Shown piece after piece: positions 28,017 to 37,300 of a stretch of DNA of 64,000 bases (within the stretch, counting starts at the first letter, position 1; every line of letters begins with the position of its first letter). The notes under the pieces were generated by a model, which saw nothing but the letters and a program-made list of their open reading frames with translations, was not told the origin of the DNA and ran no database searches. Position numbers and translations under genes: made by a program. Origin of the DNA: Dolomitihabitans soli (GTDB lineage Bacteria; Actinomycetota; Actinomycetes; Streptosporangiales; Streptosporangiaceae); assembly GCF_022213955.1 (NCBI RefSeq), contig NZ_JAKNTW010000002.1:372001-436000 (forward strand), read 5' to 3'.

Positions 28017-29273
28017 TCAATATTCGTGATCTCCAGTGCCGCGCGGACGGACGTGGAGTTCCGCGAGACCACGGCTGAGGTGGTTGCCACGCCAGCTCAG
28101 CCGGTCGAGCGGCGTCACCGGCGTGAGGCCGGGGAAGCGGCTGACGATGGCGGTGAGCGCCACGGTGAGCTCCAGCCTCGCCAGCGGAGCCCCCAGGCAG
28201 TAGTGCGGGCCCAGGCCGAACGTCAGGTGGTTGCCGACGGCCGGCCGGTCGAGGTCGAGCAGATCGGGATCCCGGTGGCGCGCGGGATCGCGATTGGCCG
28301 CCCCGGTCGACAGCAGGACACGGCTGCCCGCGGGGACGAGCGTGTCCCCGACGCGCACGTCCTCGGTGGCCGTCCGCACGGTGCCGAACGGCCCGGGGGT
28401 GTTGAACCGGAGCAGTTCCTCGACGGCCTGCGGCATCTTCGCCGGATGGGCGTGGAGCGCGGCCAGTAGTTCGCGGCGGGCCATCAACTCCACCACGGAC
28501 ATGCCGATCATCTGGGCGGTGCTCTCGTACCCGGCGAGCAGCAGCGTCGCGCAGAGCGAGACGAGCTCGTCCCGGCTGACCTCACCGCCGGGTTCCCACC
28601 CGGTGACGATCGAGGAGAGGACGTCGTCACCGGGGTCGGCCAGCCGCCGCCCGACCTCGTCCCGGAAATAGGCGTCGAGCCGATCGAGGTTCGCCGTCAC
28701 GGCGGCTCGGTCGCGGATCGGGCGGGTGAACGCGGAAGCGGCCCAGGCGTACAGGTCAGGCCGGGCCGCCGGGGCCAGCGCGAACAGCTCGCACATGACC
28801 TGGAAGGAGAAGGGGTGCGCGAAGGCCGCCATGAGGTCGAACCGCTGCCGCCTTCCCAGCGGTTCGAGCAGGTCCGAGGCGACCGTCTCGGCGGCCGCCC
28901 GGTACGAGCCGATGCGGTACGGCGCGAACGACGGGGTGGCGAGCCTGCGGATTCGCGTGTGGTGCGGCGGGTCGTAGCTGACCAGCGTGACGTCCAGCGC
29001 CCGCCTCCGCACCGCCCCCACGGCGCGACCGGCCTGAAGGGAGAAGCGGGGGTCCAGGAAACCGGCACGGACGTCCGCGTCACGAGTGATCATCCATACC
29101 GGTTTCCCGGCGGGCGTCACCACCCGCGCCACCGGGCATGCCGCGCGGAACCGCGCGAGACTGGAATAGGGATCGGCGAGGAACGTTCCGTCAAAGGGCG
29201 TTCGTGGCTGTGCTTCCCGTTGCTGCGCTTCCCGTTGCTGCGCTTCCCGTTGCTGTGCTTCTCGTGGCGTCAT
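28017..29273 (-). CDS. Cytochrome P450 with N-terminal EAQQR repeats
   Basis: A 418-residue bacterial P450. It has I-helix LLLAGYESTAQ (acid/alcohol pair Glu-Ser in place of Glu-Thr), ExxR in AVEELLRF then FGTVR, and heme ligand Cys in FGLGPHYCLGAPLAR. Residues about 6-22 are near-perfect EAQQR repeats, encoded by a 15-bp tandem repeat that also encodes the C-terminus of the overlapping glycosyltransferase gene (83-bp overlap). Location in the radical-SAM peptide operon suggests it oxidises or cross-links the peptide, as P450s do in biarylitide-type RiPPs. Confidence 0.92.
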   Translation of the reverse strand: MTPREAQQREAQQREAQQREAQPRTPFDGTFLADPYSSLARFRAACPVARVVTPAGKPVWMITRDADVRAGFLDPRFSLQAGRAVGAVRRRALDVTLVSYDPPHHTRIRRLATPSFAPYRIGSYRAAAETVASDLLEPLGRRQRFDLMAAFAHPFSFQVMCELFALAPAARPDLYAWAASAFTRPIRDRAAVTANLDRLDAYFRDEVGRRLADPGDDVLSSIVTGWEPGGEVSRDELVSLCATLLLAGYESTAQMIGMSVVELMARRELLAALHAHPAKMPQAVEELLRFNTPGPFGTVRTATEDVRVGDTLVPAGSRVLLSTGAANRDPARHRDPDLLDLDRPAVGNHLTFGLGPHYCLGAPLARLELTVALTAIVSRFPGLTPVTPLDRLSWRGNHLSRGLAELHVRPRGTGDHEY

Positions 29274-30444
29274 CTGCGGGCCCCTCTCTCTTTGTCCGCC
29301 GGTCTGGGGCGATCGGCACCGCTCCGGTCACGAAGTCGGCGGCCGCCGCGGCGCCGCCGGATTCGTTCAGCCGGGCGCCGAGCCACCGCACGCGGTTCCG
29401 CAGCGGCTCGTCGTCACAGGCCGCCTTGAGCACCTCGGCACCGCCGGTGAAGCGGACCGCTGCTCCCGAACGCACGCACGCCTCGGCCAGCAGCGGCTGC
29501 TCTGATCCGGCCGGGGCGACGGCGAGCGGCCGGCCGTACCTGAGCGCGTTCAGGACCGGGGAGGTGGTGCCGTTCGTCAGCACCAGGTCGGCCAGTTCGA
29601 TCAGCGGGCCCATCCACGGCCGGCGGACCACCACGACATCCGCGTCCGCGGCCGGGTGCGGAGCGCCGGAACGCGCCTGTTCGACAACGGCCTGGAACGG
29701 GCCGCCGGTGAAGGTCACGTTCAACCTCGGCCACAGGCTCTCGCCGCCGAACACCCGGCCCAGGTGCACGTAGACGACAGGCTTGCCCACCCGGGCCAGG
29801 TGCCCGGCCAGCCGGTCCAGCGCGGGTGGATCGGCGCGGGGTTCCCATGAGCACGGCCCCACGTGGTGGACGCCTTCGGGCAGGACCGCGCCGGGGTACT
29901 CCAGTGCCGGATCACCGCGCAGCAGCAGACCCGCCCCGATGAGAGGGCGGTCCGGCCGCCGGTCGCGGCGGTACGGCAGGCCGGCCTGTTCGCGGGTGGC
30001 ACGGTAGTGGCGCAGCAGCTCCCGCAGCCGCCATTCCCGCAGGACGACACGCTCCGGCTCCCCCTCGACCTGGTCGCGGTAAGGCCACAGGTGCGCCGCG
30101 AATCCCAGTACCGTCACCGGCAGGTCGAGCGTCTCGGCGGCGAGGAGCACGCCGTGGCAGAGGAGGGAGGTGACCACGGCATCGGCCCGGACGTCGCGGG
30201 CCGCGTCCAGCACCGCTCGATACTGGGACATCCCGGTCTCGACCCAGCGGCCCACCGAGAAGGCGCCGGCTCCGCCGTACTCGTCCGCGGGAAGGATGGG
30301 CAGGGCCGTCTCACGCAGCGCCGTCGCCGTGCCGGGCCGGGCGAGGGTGAAGACGGAGTGGCCGCGCCGGCGCAGTTCCAGCCCGACCGCCACGGCCGGG
30401 TACAGGTAACCGGGATCGCTGAACGGGCACAGGAGGACGTTCAT
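29191..30444 (-). CDS. GT1-family (macrolide-type) glycosyltransferase
   Basis: A 417-residue GT-B fold glycosyltransferase. The N-terminal Rossmann domain has GYLYPAVAVGLELRRRGHSVF. The C-terminal donor domain has VYVHLGRVFGG and a nucleotide-sugar region VLTNGTTSPVLNALRYGRPLAVAPAGSEQP, where the common His-Gly-Gly is replaced by Asn-Gly-Thr. The last ~22 residues are low-complexity AATGS repeats. It overlaps the peptidase stop (ATGA) and the P450 start. Likely glycosylates the product of this operon; the sugar donor is not identifiable and no deoxysugar genes are nearby. Confidence 0.88.
   Translation of the reverse strand: MNVLLCPFSDPGYLYPAVAVGLELRRRGHSVFTLARPGTATALRETALPILPADEYGGAGAFSVGRWVETGMSQYRAVLDAARDVRADAVVTSLLCHGVLLAAETLDLPVTVLGFAAHLWPYRDQVEGEPERVVLREWRLRELLRHYRATREQAGLPYRRDRRPDRPLIGAGLLLRGDPALEYPGAVLPEGVHHVGPCSWEPRADPPALDRLAGHLARVGKPVVYVHLGRVFGGESLWPRLNVTFTGGPFQAVVEQARSGAPHPAADADVVVVRRPWMGPLIELADLVLTNGTTSPVLNALRYGRPLAVAPAGSEQPLLAEACVRSGAAVRFTGGAEVLKAACDDEPLRNRVRWLGARLNESGGAAAAADFVTGAVPIAPDRRTKREGPADDATRSTATGSAATGSAATGSTATNAL
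29204..29263 (-). repeat. Four 15-bp tandem repeats inside a gene overlap
   Basis: Units start at 29204, 29219, 29234 and 29249 (core GTTGCTGCGCTTCCC on the plus strand); the outer two differ by one to three bases. Read leftward, one frame gives EAQQR repeats (P450 N-terminus) and another gives AATGS repeats (glycosyltransferase C-terminus). Confidence 0.9.
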
Positions 30445-32516
30445 GCAGGTCCGGCCGGATCGAGGCCGAGGTGGTGGGCGAGAAAGGTGATGGCGTCGGC
30501 GAGCAGCGCGGTCTTTCTCGACGCCGCTCTGGCGCCGTGGCCGACGTCCCGTTCCAGCCGGTACAGGAACGGCCCGGGAGCGGCGGAGCCGTGCTGGAGC
30601 GCGGCGCACATCTTGCGGGAGTGCGACGGATCCACGCGGGTGTCGGCATCGGCGACGGCGAACAGCACCGGCGGATACCGCAGCCCCTCCCTCGCCCGGT
30701 GGTAGGGCGAGTAGGCGTGCAGGGCGCGGAACTCGCCGGCGTCCCGCACGCTGCCGTACTCCGCCCGCCAGCTCGGTCCCATGCCCAGACGCTCGTAGGC
30801 GAGCATGTCGAGCAGCGGCGCGACGCAGACGACGGCGGCGTATTTCTCCGGGTGCTGGGTGAGCGCGGCTCCGGCCAGCAGTCCTCCGTTGGACTCGCCC
30901 AGGACGCCGAGCCGGTCCGGGCCGGTCCAGCCGTGCTCGATCAGGAAGTCGGTGGCGGCGTCGAAATCGTCGAAGACGTTCTGCTTGCGCACCCCCGTGC
31001 CGGCGCGGTGCCACTCCTCGCCCTCCTCGCCACCGCCGCGCAGGCACGGGATCGCGTAGATCCCGCCCGCCTGGACCCAGGCCAGCGCCTGCGGCATGTA
31101 GCCGGGTGACATCGACATCCCGAAACCGCCGTATCCGGTCAGGACCGCCGGACGCGGCCGATCCGGCTCACCACCCGGGGAGAGGATGAACATGCGGACC
31201 GGAGTGCCGTCGTGGGAGTCGAACGTCACCTGGCAGGTCTTCACCTGGGAGGGGCCGGTCGCGACGGACCGCGACCACGGCTCGGTCGTGCCCGCGCGGG
31301 CGTCGTATCGCAGCACCCGCGGCGGCGTCGTGTGGTCGCAGTAGCTGAACCAGACCTCATGCCCGCCCTCAGGCCGTACGGTGAACCGGCCGACGTCTCC
31401 GCTTCCCGGCAACGGCACGGTCGCCAGTTCGCCCCCGTCGGCCAGGTCGTGGACGGCGATCTCGGATACGGCGTGCCGGCTCCAGGAGACCAGGGCGAGG
31501 GGACGCGGCAACTCCGCGTCCAGCAGCGGCACGAAGTCCTCGAGCACCGCGTCCGGCCGCTCGGGGATCAGCGTCCGCCAGTTCGCCGGCGTGGGGTCGG
31601 CGGCGGTCGTCACGACGATCCGGCCCCTCGGCGCGTCGAGGTCGGTGCGCAGCCACACGGGATCGGACGGCGTGGTCCCCGGGGCGATCAGCAGCCTGCT
31701 GCGCACCCGCGTGTTCTCCTGGACCGGACGCAGTTCCGGGCCGCTGCGCAGGTCGGCCAGCCACAGGTCGGTGGCGGTGTCGGCGCCGGTCGTCGCGGAG
31801 ATCGTGAGCCAGCGGCCGTCCGGCGTCACGGCGACGCTGTAGAACCGGGTCTTCTCCTGGCCGTCGCCGAAGATCAGGATGTCGCCGGCCGGATCGGATC
31901 CGACGTGGTGGAGATAGACCCGCCGGTGGTACCTGTCCTCGCCGGGATCCTGCCGAGGAGGGAGCCGTCGCACGTAGTAGTAGGACCGGCCGCCCGGCAG
32001 CCAGGCGACGGGAGATCGCCGCACCCGGTCGATCGGGCCGTCGACCACGGCTCCGGTCGCCACGTCGAGCACCCTGAGCAGGGAATCCTCGGTGCCGCCC
32101 GTGGAGAGCTGGAAGGCGAGAAGGTCGCCTTCCAGCGAGGGATGCCACGCCTCCAGCACGGTGCGCCCGCCCGGGTCCAGGGCCAGTGGGCTCACCAGCG
32201 GGCGCTCCGTCCCGTTCTCCGACACCATCAGCGTGGGATGGTCCTCGCCGGGTTCTCTGCGGGTGTAGAAGATCCGGTCGCCGCGTGGCCGGGGCACCGA
32301 GGTCAGGGGGATCCGGCTGAGCCGGGCCAGCGTCGCGTGCCACTGGTCCAGGTGCGGCCATCGAGCCCGCTCGCCGGTGAGCAGTGCTTCCTGTGCCGAT
32401 GTCCAGGCGAGGGTCCGCTCGTCGCCTCCGTCTTCGAGCCAGCGGTAGGGGTCGGCGATGAGGTGGCCGTGGAAGTGGTCCGCCGCCGCGGTCCGGGGGG
32501 CGTCCGGGTAGCGCAC
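30441..32516 (-). CDS. Prolyl oligopeptidase (S9A) family serine peptidase
   Basis: A 691-residue S9A peptidase: N-terminal cap strand DPYRWLEDGGDERTLAW, seven-bladed beta-propeller, then a C-terminal alpha/beta-hydrolase domain. The triad is Ser in LGESNGGLL, Asp near DADTRVDPSHSRKM and His in DVGHGA. It cleaves short peptides after Pro. GTG 32516 is chosen because GGAGGAAGG lies 6 bp upstream; an earlier GTG at 32537 overlaps the radical SAM stop but has no ribosome site. In this operon it may trim the modified peptide: the predicted core of the 46-residue peptide contains Thr-Pro-Trp. Confidence 0.92.
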   Translation of the reverse strand: MRYPDAPRTAAADHFHGHLIADPYRWLEDGGDERTLAWTSAQEALLTGERARWPHLDQWHATLARLSRIPLTSVPRPRGDRIFYTRREPGEDHPTLMVSENGTERPLVSPLALDPGGRTVLEAWHPSLEGDLLAFQLSTGGTEDSLLRVLDVATGAVVDGPIDRVRRSPVAWLPGGRSYYYVRRLPPRQDPGEDRYHRRVYLHHVGSDPAGDILIFGDGQEKTRFYSVAVTPDGRWLTISATTGADTATDLWLADLRSGPELRPVQENTRVRSRLLIAPGTTPSDPVWLRTDLDAPRGRIVVTTAADPTPANWRTLIPERPDAVLEDFVPLLDAELPRPLALVSWSRHAVSEIAVHDLADGGELATVPLPGSGDVGRFTVRPEGGHEVWFSYCDHTTPPRVLRYDARAGTTEPWSRSVATGPSQVKTCQVTFDSHDGTPVRMFILSPGGEPDRPRPAVLTGYGGFGMSMSPGYMPQALAWVQAGGIYAIPCLRGGGEEGEEWHRAGTGVRKQNVFDDFDAATDFLIEHGWTGPDRLGVLGESNGGLLAGAALTQHPEKYAAVVCVAPLLDMLAYERLGMGPSWRAEYGSVRDAGEFRALHAYSPYHRAREGLRYPPVLFAVADADTRVDPSHSRKMCAALQHGSAAPGPFLYRLERDVGHGARAASRKTALLADAITFLAHHLGLDPAGPA

Positions 32517-32533
32517 AGTGCCCTTCCTCCGTC

Positions 32534-33730
32534 TCACGCCCGGAGGCGGCCGGTCGAACTCAGGTAGTCCAGGAGGGCCGCATCCACCGTGTCATGAAAT
32601 TCCGCCAATACCGTGATTTCATCCGCGTATTGGTACGACTCCTCGCACGTGATCCATCTGCCCTCGGTCTGCCCGGCCGGTAGGTAACCGTCGCGGACCG
32701 TGCCCACCTGCCAGCCGGGTTTGCCCGCCGTCTCCCAGCAGCTGAAGAGGGTGCCGTCGGCGTTCACGACCGCGCCGTACTTTCCGTCCTTGAACGAGCA
32801 CGCCTGGCAGGGGCGGTGCGCGCGCGGGCGCGGCACCGTGAACCCGAGGTCCACCGCGCGACGCTGCCACCGTGTGAACCGGCCCGCCAGTTCGGTGGAG
32901 AACTTCAGTTGGTTGCCGTAGCCGATGCCCACATCGCCGACCCGGGCGAAGTGGAGCGAGCACCGGGCCGGGTCCAGCCCGTCCGCGAGCCGCTCGACCA
33001 GCGCGTCGATCCCCTCGAAGTTGTGGTGGGAGACGTTGACCCGGATGTCGCACCTGATCGGGGTGACCGCCGTCACCTGGGCCATGTTGGCGACGATGGC
33101 GTCGAAGGTGCCGCCACCGCTCCGGCGTACCCGGATGCGGTCGTGCTCGGGCCGATCACCGTCGAAGGTCACCTGGACGTCCCGCAGACCGAGATCGGCC
33201 AGTTGCCTGGCGAGCGGCGGGGTCAGCAGCGTGCCGTTGGAGGTCATGCTCGCCCGGAGCAGCCCATAGTCCGCGGCACGCGCGAGCAACTCCCGGCAGC
33301 CCTGCGGATTCAGCAGCGGCTCTCCCCCGAAGAGCATGAGCACGAGCCGGTCCATGCCCGACTCCGCCATCCGCCGCCCGGTGAAGTCGAGGACGGAGGT
33401 GATGGTGTCCGAGGTGAGCCGGGAATAGGCGATCCGCGGCGGACGGCTGCCGCCGGCGGCGTCCTGGTCGACGTTCTGGAAGCAGTAGGCGCAGCCGAGA
33501 TTGCAGTTGGTGCTCGTCAGCACGGTCAGGGAGTAGTTCTGGTAGCCGCGTGTGCTGAGCAGGCCCTGCTCGCTGAGGTGCCGCTCGGCGGCCGGCCGTA
33601 AGGCGCGCGTGGCCGTGAGATGTTCGTTCTTGAGGCGGGCGATCCCGCCAGGCCCCAGGAACCACCAGCCGTGTTCCCCTCGGAGCATGCGCGGCCCCAC
33701 CTCGGCTTCGCGGTGCCGGCCTTTGTTCAT
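32534..33730 (-). CDS. Radical SAM/SPASM peptide maturase
   Basis: A 398-residue radical SAM enzyme with the [4Fe-4S] motif C76-x3-C80-x2-C83 (NCNLGCAYCF), the GGEP motif (LFGGEPLLN) and a C-terminal SPASM/twitch-like domain with Cys308, Cys311, Cys331 and Cys362. SPASM maturases use auxiliary clusters to form thioether or C-C bonds in ribosomal peptides. The first ~60 residues precede the barrel and may bind the precursor leader. ATG 33730 has a GGAGGG site. It follows the 46-residue peptide gene after a hairpin, so that peptide is the likely substrate. Possible chemistry is Cys-to-alpha-carbon thioether or a Trp-centred crosslink. Confidence 0.92.
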   Translation of the reverse strand: MNKGRHREAEVGPRMLRGEHGWWFLGPGGIARLKNEHLTATRALRPAAERHLSEQGLLSTRGYQNYSLTVLTSTNCNLGCAYCFQNVDQDAAGGSRPPRIAYSRLTSDTITSVLDFTGRRMAESGMDRLVLMLFGGEPLLNPQGCRELLARAADYGLLRASMTSNGTLLTPPLARQLADLGLRDVQVTFDGDRPEHDRIRVRRSGGGTFDAIVANMAQVTAVTPIRCDIRVNVSHHNFEGIDALVERLADGLDPARCSLHFARVGDVGIGYGNQLKFSTELAGRFTRWQRRAVDLGFTVPRPRAHRPCQACSFKDGKYGAVVNADGTLFSCWETAGKPGWQVGTVRDGYLPAGQTEGRWITCEESYQYADEITVLAEFHDTVDAALLDYLSSTGRLRA

Positions 33731-33755
33731 CGAACCCTCCGTGCTTCACGATGAG

Positions 33756-33786
33756 GGTTCCCGGTCTCCGCGGGAGACCGGGAACC
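33756..33786 (-). terminator. Strong hairpin between precursor and maturase genes
   Basis: GGTTCCCGGTCTCC and its complement form a 14-bp perfect GC-rich stem with a 3-base loop. No T-tract follows on the minus strand. This looks like an attenuator or mRNA-stabilising hairpin that lets the peptide gene be expressed more strongly than the downstream enzymes. Confidence 0.7.
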
Positions 33787-33796
33787 GAAGGGGGAC

Positions 33797-33937
33797 CTAG
33801 CTGTCGTGCTCCTGGTGGATGCCACACCAGGGAGTCTCTTCGCCCTCCTCGGAGTGCGCCACGACCTCGGGGGCCTCGGCGTCCACGATCTCCGGCTCGG
33901 TCTCGGGGCTCAGGTTGTCCTCATTGGGCTCGGCCAT
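33797..33937 (-). CDS. Putative RiPP precursor peptide (46 aa)
   Basis: A 46-residue peptide with 15 Asp/Glu and no Lys or Arg. The N-terminal ~34 residues look like an acidic leader. The C-terminus, TPWCGIHQEHDS, concentrates the only Trp (37), the only Cys (38) and two of the three His (41, 44). ATG 33937 has GAGGAG 7 bp upstream. A larger frame extends further but lacks a ribosome site and would run into the promoter. It is the first gene of the leftward operon, directly before the radical SAM/SPASM gene. The Cys suits thioether formation and the Trp would be an acceptor for the nearby halogenase. Not matched to a named family with certainty. Confidence 0.8.
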   Translation of the reverse strand: MAEPNEDNLSPETEPEIVDAEAPEVVAHSEEGEETPWCGIHQEHDS

Positions 33938-33983
33938 GCCGGCGCTCCTCACTATCAGGGCGAATGCCGTTTCATCGGGCGAA

Positions 33984-34073
33984 CCACACGCTAGGGACGG
34001 CCAGTTTGGGGTCAGTATGGCGACGGCATGGCGCCGCCATACTGGCCCAAAACCCGCCGTCAGTAGCGTGTGG
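33984..34073. promoter_or_regulatory. Mirror-image divergent promoters
   Basis: Two 39-bp arms (33984-34022 and 34035-34073) are inverted copies with about 33 matching positions, separated by 12 bp. Each ends in TAGCGTGTGG, giving a TAGCGT -10 box (34064-34069 rightward; 33993-33988 leftward) with a conserved CGCCATACTG element upstream. Start codons lie at similar distances (58 and 56 bp from the -10 start). Both operons should therefore respond to the same activator. Confidence 0.7.
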
Positions 34074-34121
34074 CCCATCAGTCGCCGAGACCCTGCGGCA
34101 GGCGTGACCAGGAGGTAACCG

Positions 34122-34334
34122 ATGAACGGACACGACGCTGAGACCCGGCCGACGTCGTTCGACGCGTTGACATCCCTGCGCGAGGCGGGTCATCCCATCG
34201 ATCTGCTCAACGAGCGGCAACGACAGGTGTTCGCCGAGCTGAGCCGGCCGGAGATCGAACTTCTCAACTCCATCAAAACCCGCCTCGACGCGGCGGCGGG
34301 CGAGGTCGAGGGCCAGGAGCTCAAGCTGATATGA
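34122..34334 (+). CDS. Small 70-aa protein of the radical-SAM peptide locus
   Basis: A 70-residue, mostly helical soluble protein with the core segment SFDALTSLREAGHPIDLL and RQRQVFAELSRPEIELLNSI. AGGAGG precedes ATG 34122. It is the first gene of the rightward operon and its stop overlaps the cyclase-AAA start (ATGA). I recall, without being able to check, a small conserved domain annotated in public genomes as 'aroma-sacti cluster domain' with this look. It could be a leader-binding partner, a second precursor or a regulator. No Cys or Trp is present, so a modified core is unlikely. Confidence 0.75.
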   Translation: MNGHDAETRPTSFDALTSLREAGHPIDLLNERQRQVFAELSRPEIELLNSIKTRLDAAAGEVEGQELKLI

Positions 34335-37300
34335 ACGCCATGGCCGCTCGCCCCGCCCGCCGGAACGTCGTCATCTTCTTCATCGACCTCGTCGGCTGGA
34401 CCGAGTTGGCCGAGCGGCTCGACCCTGAGCTGCTCAGAAGCGTTCTGGACCGATACTACGAGGCGTGCACGTCAGGCATCATCGAGCACGGCGGCGTGGT
34501 GGAGAAGTACATCGGCGACGCGATCATGGCCACCTTCGGCATTCCGATCAGCAGTGAAGACGATGCTCTCCGGGCGGTCCGCGCCGCGCACGCCGCCCTC
34601 ACCCGGGTACGGGAGCTGAGCGACGGGCTCGCGCCCACCCACGGGATCCGGTTGGACGTGCACTGCGGCATCTCCGCCGGGGAGGCGATCGTCATCGATT
34701 CGCCGGGATCGGACCTGCGCGTCATCGGGGACATCGTCAACACGGCAAGCCGGCTGCAGTCGGCCGCGGGCACCGGCGAGGTCCTCGTCGGCGACGACGT
34801 CGCACGCATGGTTCGATCCCAGGTACGCCTGGAACCCGTGCCGCCGCTCACCCTGAAGGGCAAGAGCAGCCCGGTGCGGGCATGGCGGCTGCTGTCGCTG
34901 GAACCCGAAGCCCGCCACGACGAGGACGAGATCCCCCTGATCGGCCGCGCCGACGAGATGGAGCAGCTCCACCAGGCATACCGCCGGGTGACACAGGGAC
35001 GCCGGTGCTGCGTCGTGACCCTGCTCGGCACGCCCGGCATCGGGAAGTCCCGGCTCGTACGCGAGTTCCACGGCTCCCTGCCCGAGGACGTCGCGGTACT
35101 CACCGGCCGCTGCCCTTCGTACGGCGCGGGCATCACCTACCGCCCGATAGCCGAGATGCTGGAATCCCTCAACGGTGCGGGCCCGGTCATCGCCGCCACG
35201 CTGGAGCCGGCGAGCGTCCTCACCCTGCGCGGCCTCGCGACCCTGCGCCGGGCCGAGGAGGACTCGGGGGTGGAGGAGATCTCGCGCGCGGTGAGATCCC
35301 TGTTCGAGACGCTGTCCCAGGACAGGCCCCTGGTGGTGGTCTGGGAGGACCTGCACTGGGCCGAGCCGACTCTGCTGGATCTGATCGAAGACCTCGCGGC
35401 CTGGCTGCTGGACGTGCCCGTCCTGCTGATCTGCGTGGCCAGGCCCGAGCTGCTCACCACGCGGACCACCTGGGGAGGCGGCATGGCGTGCGCCGTCGCC
35501 CTGGAGCTCGGCCCGCTCGGCGGGGCGCAGATGGCACGCCTGGTCACCGAGTTGTGCACACACCGGAAACCGCCCGCCGAGGTGGTCGCGCACGGCACTG
35601 ATCGACTGTGTCTGCGGGTCGCCGAGAGCTCGGACGGCAACCCGCTCTTCGCCGATCTGATGCTGGAGACGCTGATCGAGGAGGGCGAGGACGCGCCGCT
35701 CTCCCCCACGATCCAGGCGCTGCTCGGCGCACGCCTGGACCGGCTCGGCGACGGTGAGCGAAACGTGCTCGAATGCGCCGCGACGATCGGCCACCTCTTC
35801 ACCTCGGACAAACTGCGAATCCTGGTCCAGGATGACCTGGACGGCCAGGCCGGGATGGACGAACTCATCCGGCGGCTGCTACGGCAACGCATGATCCGGC
35901 GTGCGGCGTCTCCGGCTTCGTTCCAGTTCACCCAGACACTCACCCGGGACACCGTCTACGCCCTGACCCGCAAGGATTTACGGGCCACCTGGCATCTGGC
36001 CCTTGCCGACGCGCTTTCCGCTCGGATGGAGACCTCGGCCGAAGGGGCGTCGTTCGAGGAGTCGTCGCAGGGGGACTACGCCCATCATCTGGAGACCGCC
36101 TGCCTGCTCAAACGAGAGGTCCAGCCGGACGACCCGCTGTTGCCGACGCTCACCGTACGCGCCGCCCGGGCCCTGATCGACGAGGGCACCCACGCGCTGC
36201 ACCGCAAGGACCTGCCCGCCGCCATCTCCCTGCTGGAACGGGGACGTGCGCTGCTTCCCGCGGGAAACCCCGGGCACCGGCCGCTGGCCGTACGCATCTG
36301 CGACGCCGGGCTGGCGCGTGGCGACCGCGACCGGTCGTCGACCGCGCTCGACACGGCCGAACGAATGCTGCCCGACGACCCGAGGAACCTGCTCACCTGC
36401 GCGATACAGCGCGAGATGCTGGCCGTACGCTCCGGAATCCGGCCGTTCGCCCCTGAGCCTCTCGGTGACCTGCTCGCCGCCGACCCGGACGACGACCTGA
36501 GCTGGTGCCGGTTCCACCAGTTGGAGGCGCTGGCGCAGCTGGGCGAGGGACGCTTCGGCGCCGCGGAGGCGGCATTGCGCGACGGGTTGGCCCGCGCCCG
36601 GTCCCTGGGCGACCGCTACGAAGAGAATCGCCTGCTCAGCGGGCTGTGCGAGCTGGCGCAGTGGTCGCCCACGCCCATCGGGGAAAGCCTCACGCTCTGC
36701 GCCGACCTGGCGGCCAGGTTCAGTGGCGACCGGGCCCTGCTCGTACCCGTACTGATCACCCAGGCCCGCCTCCTGGCCCTCTCGGGCGACATCGCCGCCG
36801 CTCAGACCGTCCTCGTCACCGCCGGCCGGCACACGAGCGATCTTCATCTCGGCCTGGCGGCGACCGCGGTCATCCAGGTGAAGGGACTGGTGGAGGCGCT
36901 CGCCGGTCAGCACGCGACAGCGGAGGCGCTGTTCAGGCAGGGCGCGGCGGCCCTGCACACGGCGGGCCAGACGGGCCCCGCCACCACACTGGAGGTGTAC
37001 GCGGCACGCGAGCTGCTCCGACAGGGCAACCTCCCGGAGGCCGCCCAGGCGCTGGACCGGCTGACCGCGACCGGCGACCGGCTCCAGTCGCGCGGCGAGC
37101 TGATCCTCATCGCCCTGCGGTCCCGGCTCGAATCCGCCGACGGCGACCACCGCACGGCGCTGGCCCTCGCCGCCCAGGCCGAGGAACGGCTGGACCGGAC
37201 CGACGACCCCTGCCTCCAAGGCGATGTGCTGGTCGAACTCGCCGCCACCTACCGTACGGCGGGCCGTACCGCCGACGCGGCCGACGCGGCGGCACGCGCA

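Noticed and set aside
33797-34078. Longer 93-codon version of the precursor peptide
   Set aside because: The extra N-terminal part crosses the mirror-image promoter and lacks a ribosome site; ATG 33937 has GAGGAG.
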